Shown: one piece after another, positions 47,305 to 59,107 of the stretch
Numbering within the stretch: position 1 is the stretch's first letter
Layout of the letters: every line of letters starts with the position of its first letter
Assembly: GCA_019914995.1 (NCBI GenBank)
Contig: CM034138.1
Coordinates: 496,001 to 560,000 of the forward strand
Direction of reading: 5' to 3'
Length of the DNA stretch: 64,000 bases
Source: Acanthochlamys bracteata
Taxonomy: Eukaryota; Streptophyta; Magnoliopsida; Pandanales; Velloziaceae
Made by a program: the position numbers and the translations under genes
The notes under the pieces: generated by a model
The model's input: the letters and a program-made list of their open reading frames with translations, nothing else
What the model was told of the DNA's origin: nothing
Databases searched by the model: none

Positions 47305-50092
47305 ATGGCAGTTGTTTCGATTAGAGAGAAGGTATTGGAAAGTGTTAGAGCGTATAGATACGGTGGAGGAGTTGGGAGAAGGTGTTTGGTTTACGGTGGA
47401 GAAGAAGAAGAAACAGGGTTGGCACAGGTAGGGTGGTGGTGGGGTGGGAAAAATTGTAGCAATGGAGAAGTTGAGATGGCACAGGTTAGTGCTGGTGAGA
47501 AGACGAAGAATGTTTTGATTTTGATGAGTGATACTGGTGGCGGGCACCGTGCTTCTGCTGAAGCTATTAGAGATGCTTTCAAGATTGAGTATGGCGATGA
47601 GTATAGAGTGGGTTCTCCCTCCTTGATTTGTTGTTTGAGATTCTGGTTCTTGTTTCATTTGCTTGAACAATCTGAAAATTGTTGCATTTTATCTCCTGTT
47701 GTTATTGTTGTTTTCAAGGGTTCGTTTTAATTTTTAAGAAAACAAATTGTTGCTGATATATATTTTTTTTCATTTTCTTCTTGGATTAGTTCCACCAACA
47801 AATTTCCAAACTTTTATGTTGTATTTTCATTTTTTTTCTGAAAATTAGTTGCTTCTAAGTAATGTCTTGAAAAAATCTGTTTTTTTTGGTCTGAATTATA
47901 TATACAAAAACATACTAAGCCAGTTGGCTACATGAATCCGTCTTCTCCATTCCGTTCGATTATAAACCAGATCTAGCTAAATCCTTAGCCACCACCCTAG
48001 GCCAAGTTATTTTTGGTCTACATCTTTTTCTTGTCTGAAGTATGTATAGATAATAAAAATTTGTGCTTATTTCAAGTTGATTGATGCAGGTTTTTGTTAA
48101 AGATCTTTGCAAGGAGCACACTGGTTGGCCAATAAACAGCATGGAAAGGTCATACAAGTTCATGTTGAGACATGTTCAACTCTGGAAGCTGGCCTTCCAT
48201 AGCACATCTCCTAGATGGGTCCATTCTGCTTATCTCGCCGCAATTGCAGCCTTCTATGCCAAGTAGGGCTCTCACTGATCTATTAACCACTTAAGCTGAT
48301 TTTCCCACAATTTATCTTTCAATTGTTAATGAATAATGAGAATCATCATGGTTTAGAAGATATTTGGCAGACATTATTACAGTTACTTGAATTTTGAAAT
48401 TATTCAACTGTAGCTTCTGTTAATTCACCAGTTCCCGAACGTATACACATTGCATTCATCTTAGGAGCTCCTTTGGTTGCATCCCAATCTACAATAGCGC
48501 TGCCATGAGACACAAGAGATTTGGTCTAACATAACAGACTCTTCCATTCGATGCCCTTTGATGATTTTGCATCTTATTTGAGTTACAGTTTAGAAAAGTA
48601 TAGGTGCTGGAGTTGATATTTAAATCTGTTGAAATGACTTAAAGTGAAGGGGACTATCATAAACCTGACATCTGCATTTTGTTGCTACAGGCAGGTGGAG
48701 GAAGGCCTAAACAAATACAAGCCGGACATAATTATTAGCGTTCACCCCCTCATGCAGCACATTCCTCTTTCAGTTCTCAAGTGGCAGGGCCTTCAGAAGA
48801 AAGTCTTGTTTGTTACTGTGATCACTGATCTCAATACTTGCCACAGGACATGGTATTGTTAACAGCAGCATCGTATTGAATTATGTTGTTGTCCAATTCA
48901 GCTCATAACTTATTTGGTGAGTAAGAAAAAGCATATTTAATGAAATGGCTATGATGTTGCAGGTTTCATCCAAGAGTGACCAGATGTTACTGCCCTTCGA
49001 GGGAGGTGGCAAAGAGAGCTTTGGTTGATGGTCTATTGCCTTCACAAATTCGCGTGTTTGGTTTGCCTATTCGGCCGTCTTTTTGCAATGCAGTTCCAAA
49101 TAAGGTGTTCTTCTCTCCTACAACCCATAATATAGCAAGTCGTTTCTTGCGGTATTTCACAATTAAATGGTCTTTGATTATACGAACAGGATATCCTCAG
49201 AAAAGAGCTTGCAATGGACCCTAATCTGCCTGCAGTCCTAGTAATGGGTGGTGGTGAAGGAACTGGTCCTGTTAAGAAAACTGCACGAGCCCTAGGTGAA
49301 ACACTCTATGATGAACAAAATTGCAGACCAATAGGGCAAATTGTTGTTATATGTGGCCGCAACCAAGCTATGAAGTTTGTGCTAGAGTCAGTTGAATGGA
49401 AAGTTCCTGTGAAAGTATGCACTGGTCTAATATCATGAAACATTGAAGGCCTTTGTTACATTTCTTTTTAATCTACAAGTGTAAGGAAACTGAAACTTGT
49501 TTTTCAAAATTATCAGATAAGAGGATTTGAGATGCAGATGGAGAAGTGGATGGGGGCCTGTGACTGTATCATCACAAAGGTAAACAACCTGTTGGTATAG
49601 CACTGTCGATACCAGCCCTTTCAAATTCCATTCATCTTATGGCATGCTTCTTCGATTTACAGGCTGGACCTGGCACAATTTCTGAGGCTCTGATAAGAGG
49701 TCTTCCAATCATTCTAAATGATTTCCTACCCGGTCAGGTTAGTGTATATGAAAACATGTGAGTGCTTCTTTAGTTTATAGACTACTAAGTTTACTTTAGT
49801 ATAATTAGGACTTCAAATTTTTTGTTGCTTGATACTCCAGGAAGTTGGGAATGTTCCTTATGTTGTAGACAATGGAGCAGGAGTGTTCTCCGACAGTCCA
49901 AAAGACTCCGCATACATCGTAGCATGGTGGTTCAGTAGTGAGAAGGCCGAGCTTGGGAAGTACTCTAGGAACGCACTTAAGCTAGCACAGCCAAATGCAG
50001 TTTTCAACATTGTTCATGACATCCATGAGCTAGCACGACAGCAGGGTCAGGTCACTCGATTCTCCTTCTCACTCGATTCATCGTTCTCCTGA
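47305..50092 (+). CDS. MGD: Monogalactosyldiacylglycerol synthase, type B (MGD2/MGD3-like)
   Basis: Eight exons give 464 aa: 47305-47607, 48090-48262, 48691-48852, 48963-49104, 49190-49414, 49517-49579, 49663-49737, 49841-50092. All junctions keep frame. The enzyme transfers galactose from UDP-Gal to diacylglycerol (GT28). The N-terminal acceptor-side motif [13 protein letters not shown] lies around residue 75, [11 protein letters not shown] in the middle, and [13 protein letters not shown] plus [13 protein letters not shown] (from residue 357) form the UDP-Gal site. The short N-terminus before the catalytic domain (about 65 residues, no long transit peptide) and segments such as [19 protein letters not shown] fit type B enzymes. 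Those sit at the outer plastid envelope and, in Arabidopsis, are induced by phosphate starvation to replace phospholipids. A plastid type A enzyme would be about 530 aa. Confidence 0.95.
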
Positions 50093-50604
50093 CCACTACA
50101 GTTTCATAACCGCAAACAGAATCCACCAGCGGCAGTAGCTATGGTTATAAATTCCTAGATGTACAGATTAGTATTAACATTTTTTGGCCCAGAAGGTCAG
50201 ACGCTCCTTACCAACAAGGAATGATGAATCGAGCTCTCTATAGAGGATGTCTATATCATTATTGCTAATGGAAGTTGTCGTTCATAGGAAATATAGTTCT
50301 TGGTGTATTTCATGTGTCTGTATAATGTCTTGATATCATTATAGCTAATTTGCGATTGTCAAAAATTGTCTCATTCTACTATTTTTCATTGTAAACAATT
50401 TATGATTTTGGTGAACTATTTTCTTTGATGGTGATGATACATTTGGGAACTTCACTATCTACAGATGTTATTGAACAACAAAAAACAATGTATCATTATT
50501 TTTCTTCTTCTTTCAAGTAATGTGGTCAAGAATCACAATCAGGCTTCAGATGAAACCTTCAAAGAGATGACTATCAAAATAACAGCAGGTTTTGAAAGGA
50601 AACC

Positions 50605-50625
50605 AAAAAAAAAAAAAAAAAAAAA
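50605..50625 (+). repeat. Homopolymer run (A)21
   Basis: Twenty-one consecutive A in the spacer between convergent MGDG synthase and EMC7 genes (50093-50973). That spacer otherwise looks like the two 3' untranslated regions and holds no other gene I can see. Confidence 0.85.
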
Positions 50626-50973
50626 CCAAATTCTCGTCATACAAAATTGTGAATATAAACGCTTTTAATAAGTACAGACAAATATGAAGCTTCATACAAT
50701 GTTTTGCAGCAAACATGACTGCGTGTCTGATTAAGTCACATAGAAATATAAACAGTGAACAAGTTACAAGCAGTTCAATACAGCAGTAGTTGAAGTTAAA
50801 ATGTTGAGAGGAAATGGAGTTTGAACCACTGTGGAGCACACTGTCGAGCTTTTTGCTTAAACCTCGACGAACTTGCTTTTGTTATGATATAATTTAATCC
50901 TTCATCCAGAAGGAGAAGAAAGAAATCACAGTCAGCTGTCTTCAAACTTGTTCCTGTTGTCTCTTCTACTAAA

Positions 50974-53075
50974 TTAATCGGCCCTTGCTGCTGCTTGAGA
51001 TAATAAACCAGAGAGAGAAGGAATGCCTTGGTTCCGCATTTCTTCCCGGGCCAGTCTCATATCCTCCGAATCTGGTGTATCACGACAAGTTTAGAAATCA
51101 ATGATACAAGTTGCAAATCCCATACTTAAAGGGTAATTTTGTTATACTATCAAATCTGAATCTGAACTATAAGGAAATTAGTTACTCTATATTGAACTAG
51201 CATCAGAATTCAAGAAATACATTTAAGTTCAACTAAGTACAGTGCTCTGTCAATGATTAGCAAGCGCAACTTCCTGCAAATATCTCAGCAGCTGTTAAAT
51301 AGCTGAAGGACTAAGAATCGGACAATTTACCTACATTAACTGAAACTTGTAACCTTATAATATTCGGAACCTATAATGCCAATACCAGCTTCCCCTTTAC
51401 TAAAAGGAGGGATCACTAACTACCCAAAAACATGACTCTTGTTCGATTTACCTCTCAGCCTAATAAAATGTTCATCTTCTGTTGTTTTCAAAAGGGTCTA
51501 TAACAAAAATGAGCAATTAAAGTTTACCCATATTCTCCATCAACTTGGGCATAAGGAACACCACAATCAGCATGAATCCAACCATTAAACCCATGGGACT
51601 TTTCAGAAGAGACAATATGGAGAAGGGCTCCCTTTTCTGGAAAAAAAGAGCAGGGTGTCAAATACTGAACACAGTAATGCATTATATTTAGAGATCCAGG
51701 GTGTTCAAATGATACATTCTTCTCACCTCATAATATTCTTCTTCTCTAAGAGGTTCTAGCACTAGTTCCTGTAGAAGTCTCCTGTTCTCTGTCAGTGCTG
51801 CCTGGACTTTACCCGGGCTTCTAGCACTGATATCAACTCGAACCTGACAATGAAAAAACTGAAAGTCACATCACAGCTCTAAAAAAGTTCAAATGGTCAG
51901 AATGAAACGGAAATGAAGTATACCGGTGAGAAGAAATGACCAATTGCAGCAACTTCAATTAAATGTGTTCCAGCAGGAACATTACGGCTGAAAGTTGCAG
52001 GTCAAGAAACAGCAAATGCAAGAACATATAAACACCTTCATTACAAGTCCAAAAGCCATGAATTAAAACTTTATGAAAATATGCACTTATTACTTAAAAA
52101 AAATCCTGATGCCGCATATAAACTCTTATGCTAGTTCAGAGGGCCCTAGGACAAAAAAATGAACATAATGGAACATATGCTGCAGTTGCCACTTTTCAAA
52201 CAATTAAAACAAAAAATGAACAGGATACAATGAAAAATAGCCATCTGCCCGAACAAAAGTGACCCTCTTGCCACCATTAAGTATGACTTTTGTATTTGAG
52301 AGCTTTGCAGGCAGAGCAATTCCTTTAATGCCAAGGTCTGTCAGACATGATTCAAGAAAAAGGTCAATTTTAAATAAGATTCAACTGCATAGCATTAACA
52401 AACAGCAGTTTGTTTGCTCAGATTAGAAAAAGAAACTGCTACTACAAATTCCATGAACTAGATGATAAAAAAACATTGTGTTTGAGATTGTTTACAGAAC
52501 AAAATTCTCATGAGTATATCAATTGCTATCGACTCATCTTGAGTACATTGCAAAACTATGAAAGTGGGGACATATATCAGGATCCGCTATTGGAATTAAT
52601 AAAGCATGCTCTCCAGAATTTTTAATCCTAAAGCTTCTGACGATGATAAATAATTCTTGAAAATTTCCAGAAGCTAAAAAAACATAATTCAATCACTATT
52701 CTAGATGATTCGCTAAAATTTTCAGTTTAATTCCCAATTTCCCATCACAATTCAAGCAAGTCAAACAATCACATCTTTTCTTGATAACGGCTCTTCAATT
52801 TTTTGTACAAAGATTGAACCTTTATCTTATTTATACAAGCCTTAACTAACCAACTTCCATATTTCAATCAAAACACTGCAAGATCTCATAATCCAGAACA
52901 ACAATAAACAGTTCATAATTGGCAAATAAGGGAAAACCAAGGAAAGATTCTTACTGTCGACCTTGACGCGGCCGGTAATCGTGTAACCCTCGCCGGCCGC
53001 CGAGGCGGCGGTGGGGCTGCCAGCCACAGCGGCGCACGTTAGAATCACGAACAAGAAAGACACTATAGACGCCAT
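50974..53075 (-). CDS. EMC7: ER membrane protein complex subunit 7
   Basis: Six exons give 205 aa: 53075-52955, 52337-52229, 51987-51924, 51843-51727, 51636-51528, 51071-50974. A signal peptide is visible at residues 1-20 (SIVSFLFVILTCAAVAG). A lumenal beta-sandwich domain follows (GYTITGRVKV, KVILNGGKRVTFVRADGYF, VPAGTHLIEVAAIG, VRVDISARSPGKVQAAL). Next come ELVLEPLREEEYYE and one membrane helix around residues 145-165 (SPMGLMVGFMLIVVFLMPK), then a short cytosolic tail (REEMRNQGIPSLSG). EMC inserts tail-anchored and multi-pass proteins into the ER membrane; EMC7 is a lumenal-facing accessory subunit. HPGT and EMC7 genes are direct neighbours in Arabidopsis as I recall; here an MGDG synthase gene sits between them. 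Confidence 0.94.
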
Positions 53076-53079
53076 TGTT

Positions 53080-54481
53080 GGCTTCAAAGTCCGACTGCTA
53101 CCAGTTGATGGAGTTCGATTATAAAAAAGCCCGAAAGCATTGAAGCACGTGTCATACACGTGAGCTAATCAACTTGGGCTTATTTCAAGTTTTCAACTTT
53201 CAAGCGGTTGGTTTTTTATTTGGGCCCTAATCACAACTTAAGCTGATAACTGATACGAATAAGAATAAGTGTGTGTTTATTTTAAAATAGACTTATTTTT
53301 TCTAAAATGAATTTAAAGAATTAGATTTAAATTTTAAAATATTTAATAAAAATCAATTTATATATTAATAATAAATTAAAAAATTTATTTAAAAGTTTTT
53401 ATTTATTTTATATTAAAAATGAATTTTAAAAATATAAAATTTGAGTAATAAATAAATACGCCGTAACCATTATGATCATATAAGGTGAAAGTTTTACGTT
53501 TCCTTCCATCACGCAGTATTGCAAAGCTTCGTATCAGCAACTATGTTTTTGGTGAAGTTAGTTTATGAAAGTTTTCGTATCCTAAGATTTTCTACGTAGT
53601 ATTTTTATGAAATTGTTAGAATTTATATTGGTTAATGGTGATTTTACGTTAAATAAATACTGAAAGTTTTGTTCTTAACTGAGTTAAATTACTTTCCATT
53701 TAACTTCAGTAAAAATCGACAACCCAACTTCGCTTGCTTCCGTTGTACTAAGCTGCAAAAACCTTGCGGAGAATATCCCATTACAAAAATGACAAAATTA
53801 TCCATAATAGAAAACCACATTTGCTTCCCTAGTTCATAATATCTTTCCGTTATAACGTAAACATTATAAGGGTTTACATGTAAACTGCGTGCAGTCTTAC
53901 CATGAATTTGGCGTTGTGGGCCCCCTTCCAGCAATCGGGAATCATTTCATTCACTTATTTTGTTGTTATTATCTCTTCGTTCGTTGGATCACAGCCTATG
54001 TTCCGCTGCTGATCTCTGGTAAGATTTCGTCCCGTGTTCTAATATCTTTTTTTTTTTTTTTTTCTTTTTTTTGTGCTTTGGTTACTGAGTACTTGAGTTG
54101 ATGCAGATTTTTCATTTTCATTTTTCATTACTACAGTACAATGAGAAAGGAGAGATGTTTAAATGATTCGTGTTGATTGCCACAGAGAGAGAGAGAGAAT
54201 CTGATCAGTAGTTGATTTTTTGCTTTAATTTTTTGCTTAATTCGTTGTTATTTGTATACAAATTGGAGGAATGAGAAGTTAGAAACTAATTTTGGAATAC
54301 TGATTTTTTGGATATTTTTCACTTCTATTGATCCCTGTTGGTTTTGTTGTCCTACCAATTCTGTTGCTCGTTATTTGGATTTAGATTTCCTCTCTTTTTG
54401 AGGATCCTAAGCTAATATGAATTAATGGATAAAATGATTCAGGGATAAAAAAGTTGACTTGTTTGGCGATAGTCAAGGCTG
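53080..54481. other. Divergent promoter region of EMC7 and purple acid phosphatase, with probable leader intron
   Basis: The stretch 53265-53465 is AT-rich and MITE-like. A T17 run lies at 54047-54063. A GTAAGA donor at 54019 and an AG acceptor near 54472 suggest an intron in the phosphatase leader, removing most of the sequence just before the ATG at 54482. This is based on splice signals only. Confidence 0.35.
53771..53778. promoter_or_regulatory. Candidate P1BS (PHR1-binding) element upstream of the acid phosphatase
   Basis: GAATATCC fits GNATATNC. It lies about 0.7 kb upstream of the phosphatase ATG, probably just ahead of the transcribed leader, and at a similar distance from the EMC7 start on the other side. 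A chance match is quite possible. Confidence 0.28.
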
Positions 54482-57400
54482 ATGTTTCGGTTTCTTTTAT
54501 TGTCTCTACTACTTCTGTGCTCCGTCAATGGAATAGTTTGTGGCCTGACAAGCAGTTTTATCCGTTCCGAGTGGCCGTCTGATGACATCCCTTTGGACAA
54601 CGAAGCTTTCGCAATTCCAAAGGGCTACAATGCCCCCGAACAGGTAATTTAGATAATCTCTACACATTGAGAAGATGATGTAGTGCTCATGTATGGTTAT
54701 CCAATGCTCATCGGTTGGTCACCATCTCTTCTTCGTTTCTGCTAGTCTCAAATCCAATAATAGTAAATTTGATATCACAAAAATCCTTGAAAGTTTTATT
54801 TGCAACTACAGTATCTACAGACAGCATGTAGGTTTGTAACTTTTCTAGCTTCCTGCATATCATGTCTAATTCTGCATTCTTTCTCTTCTTGAAACTTCGC
54901 TTAAGATAATAAACGTCTGAAATAGTCATAACTTTGAAGCATGCCTTCTAACGGTTAGATGGATGTAGGTTCATATTACTCAAGGTGACTATGATGGAAA
55001 AGCTGTGATTGTCTCATGGGTGACACCATCAGATTCCGGGAGCACAGCAGTTTCGTTTGGCATGTCCAAAGACTATGATTGCCATGCTAAAGCTGAAACT
55101 ACTAATTACACTTTCCACGAATATAACTCTGGATACATCCATCACTGTCTTCTTGATGGACTTCAGGTTTGTCTGTCAAAGCAAAACTATGCATGACAGT
55201 TTTGCTGGATAATCATTGGTCCTTATTGGTTTTTGATTTTCTTCGTCGTATGATGGCCTGTTTTGAACTGAATTGTGTTGGATATCTTGCTTTTAATATG
55301 TCGGCATGTCGATGAAGTTGCCTTATGTCCACTTTCCACATGCATGCCCAACTTTGAATTCAAAGTGGCCAATTCTGTGAGTTATATTAGTTACTATCAC
55401 TTAATCCATTATGGCTAACAATATTAGTTACTTAGATTGATATATAAGCAGCTGTAGACGTTTCCAATTATTGTTTCTTCTTGAACGCCCCTATTTTGTA
55501 TCTTATCAACTCAATTTGCAACTTGGGGATTTTGTTGTACACAATTATATATAATCATCAATGTGTATCTGTTCACACTTTCATACATTCACTGTTCTCT
55601 AAACCATATTTTCTTGATTCCTGTTCTGTGCACATGTATTAAGGACCTAATTTATCTGCCACTTTACCATTTATACTGGAACTGTAACTGGTGGATAAAA
55701 TAGTTTTTCCCCGGAAACTTGATCATGCATGATTACATGAGATATGACCGCCTTTCCCTGTATTTTATAGAAATTACAATTTTGAATTTTGAGCTAGCAG
55801 CATTTTGACAGTTAAGTTGTTAACTACATTAACTTTTATAGCATGATACAAAGTACTACTACAAGATAGCAAGTGGAGATTCAGTTCGAGAGTTTTGGTT
55901 TAAGACACCTCCAAAGATCAATCCAGATACTCCCTACACTTTCGGTATTATAGGTTAATTCCTAACCTTTTCTTTTTAACTTACAAATAAAATTAAAGAT
56001 TCTTACTGATCAAAGAGGTTTGCTTGTTGGCTAATGTTCTTAATACTCCTGTAGCTTCAATTACTGTAATGATAGAGCATGCTTCATATGATTCAGTAGA
56101 ATGCTGCACAGCCAACATTGATCATACACTTCTAAATCGGTAGCAATTGCAGAAAAAGATGGTACTTATGGCACACAGTCACGCTGCTTAGAAAACTATA
56201 AGGACCCATTCATCAGAAAGAGATGTTTGCACTCAAAACTCTCATGTTTATGAAAAATGAGACTGATATTTCAAAGTTGGTTATGTTCTGATCAAATATT
56301 CCAGACCTTCTTAATGGAAGGTCAAAACCTAGGACTCCAAATAGTGGCCAACCAAAGATTGCAGGTCCTTCAAATTCAAGTAATACAATGAGTTCTATCT
56401 TATTAATTGACGGTGGTGGAATTTCACTTAATAAAGAAATGTAATTGCATTGTCATTGTATTATATGCTCCATCATAATTTGCATATCCCTTTATTAAAA
56501 ATCTGACTTCCTACTGCCTGGTTTACAACTAGGTGATCTGGGTCAAACGTATAATTCACTCTCCACTCTGGAGCATTACATGCAAACTGGAGGACAAACT
56601 GTGTTGTATCTGGGAGATCTTTCTTATGCTGATAGATATCAGCATAATGATGGCATTAGGTGGGATTCTTGGGCTCGTCTCGTTGAGCGAAGTACTGCAT
56701 ATCAACCATGGATATGGACAGCAGGAAATCATGAAATCGAATATAGACCCGATCTGGTAAATCTTCTCTTCCCCCGGTATGCTCTGTGACAGACATACTT
56801 AGCAAGTGAATTTAAATGGTTGCACTTCCTACTTGCTATATACACTGTGTGCGTGATGCTTGAACTCTATGATAATTTATAATCTCCTAGGTCAAGGAGG
56901 TTGACATTCTCGTTCCTAATTTGCATACAAAATCCAGTTTCTCATACCTCTGTATTTTTGCTTCAGGGAGAAGTTCTTCCTTTCAAACCCTACTTACATA
57001 GGTATAAAACCCCCTATCTGGCCTCTAAAAGTAGTTCTCCCATGTGGTATGCTGTAAGGCGTGCATCTGCCCACATAATTGTGCTGTCAAGCTATTCTCC
57101 TTTCGGTAAGATCTAGTATCTATTTGTACAACTAAAACCTTGTTTTCCTGTTGCAAGATTTTGAAATATGTTGTCTCAACAAAGTGATCTCGCATGCGGT
57201 GTTTAATTGCCAGTAGATTAATTATGTCACATGTATTGGACAAATTTTTCATGACTCCATAAAGTGGAATAAATACGTTAATGGTTGCATAACTTGCTAG
57301 TCATATTTACTGACCCCATAAGTCTATATTACAGTTAAGTACACTCCACAGTGGCGGTGGCTGCAAGGTGAACTGAAGTGCGTAGACAGAGAAAAGACTC

Positions 57401-59107
57401 CCTGGCTTATTGTCCTTATGCATGCCCCACTATACAACAGCAATGAAGCTCACTATATGGAAGGGGAGAGTATGCGTGCTGCTTTTGAGAAGTGGCTTGT
57501 GCATTATAAAGTCGACATTGTTTTCGCAGGCCATGTGCATGCCTATGAAAGATCAGTATTCTCCTTCACCATTCTTTTTGGCGTTGGACTGAGCATTTTA
57601 ATTTTTTCCCCCAATGATTTGGTTCCGATACAGCCAACTTGAACATTAACTAAGAACATGATTCTCAACTAATTATGGTTTCTTCAGTTGGTATGGCTGT
57701 CTCTACATATGTTGTTAATTTCCTAGTTGGAAGTACTTGCATCTTTCATTAAACATGTAATCAGAAGAAATTTGAAGCAGGTCCTTTAAAGGCACGCCTT
57801 ATATCTCAAGGAGTTACGAATCTGAGATAATGTTAGTCTAGATAGAATCCTGTAATGAGCCGACACTGATTAGAGCTACCGCATTATCTTATATGGAAAT
57901 CCATGAAGTTGACATTAGATGAAGTTTTTTGATATGGGCAAGTTTCTGTTTAAGACCTTACCTAATCATTCATGTAGTATCTGTTGTGCATTTCAACAAT
58001 ATAAGCAGAACTATCTTCCGATTTTTGAAATTGAAGAAGAGACGCTTTCTAGGTTGGAGTTGGAAAGAAGTCCTTCTTTAATAGCTACCTATCTTTTAGC
58101 AGTAAAGGGCAAGAGTACAATATTTGTCCATAATGTTGAAGACTATATTATTGGTTAGATACTTGCAAGACCAACATTTGCTTGTTGCAACAATTTCATA
58201 AACCAAAATAACATCTTCTAATTTGCAGTACCGGATCTCCAATATAAATTACAATATAACATCTGGCAATCGTTATCCTGTACCTGACAAATCAGCTCCT
58301 GTCTACATCACTGTTGGTGATGGAGGAAATCAGGAGGGCCTTGCTGGAAGGTAATTGAAGCTCACACCATTACAATATTTCAACTTCTTTTTGCACAAAA
58401 TTGTACAGCATTTGTTAACATTGTTTGATAATATCAAATTTTCTAGGTTTATGGATCCCCAACCAGACTATTCAGCATTTAGGGAGGCAAGTTATGGTCA
58501 CGCTATATTGGAATTGAAGAACAGAACTCATGCTTTATACCGTTGGATCAGGAATGATGATGGAAAGAAGGTTGACATGGATCACATTGTCTTTCAAAAT
58601 CAATATTGGTGAGTGTGTCATGTCCAACAGCCTGATGTCAGTCTTTGACAAGCAAGTGACATTAATCAAGCCTCACCTGTTTACATGTTATCAGACTGTT
58701 TGCATCATATCTTACTTTCCTCAGTAATCTGGATTTTGACCAATATCATTCGCTGTGCTGTATGGTTTTAATCTGGATATCTGACCATTACTATGCGTGC
58801 TTAATCTGGATATAATTCTCTCTTCAGTTAATCATCTGTTTGTCCTAATCAGTTCCTCCATAAATACTGCTTTTATGTAGTCCAGAGACGTACAATTCTT
58901 GTCCATGTTGATGTGAATTTTCTATTTGCGCAGTAGTGGAAGCAATTTGATTTTAACATTCTTTTCTATTCCAAATTAACAAAAATGAGAAGGTCCTGAC
59001 ACTTGTAAGCTAACAAATGTTTCAGGGCCAGCAACAGGAGACGACGGAGGCTAAAGAAATCTCATCAATTAAAAGATTTAGATACATTGCATCATACTGA
59101 GAAGTAA
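54482..59107 (+). CDS. PAP26: Purple acid phosphatase, PAP26-like
   Basis: Nine exons give 473 aa: 54482-54643, 54969-55166, 55842-55953, 56533-56756, 56967-57105, 57335-57555, 58229-58350, 58447-58608, 59026-59107. A signal peptide is present (residues 1-21, [17 protein letters not shown]). After [17 protein letters not shown] comes a fibronectin-like N-domain, then the binuclear metallophosphatase domain. All seven metal ligands are present: Asp159 (GDLGQT), Asp186 and Tyr189 (GDLSYADRY), Asn223 (GNHE), His308 (VLMHAP), His345 and His347 (GHVHAYERS). Length and sequence are closest to PAP26, the main vacuolar and secreted acid phosphatase that recycles Pi in starved or senescing Arabidopsis. 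PAP10/PAP12 are close relatives, so the exact orthologue needs a tree. The C-terminal Arg-rich stretch (SNRRRRRL) matches the basic tail of the group. Confidence 0.95.

Noticed and set aside
47134-47670. 178-codon minus-strand frame over the MGDG synthase first exon.
   Set aside because: It is the antisense shadow of a conserved coding exon; its translation is low-complexity Ser/Pro/Phe-rich.
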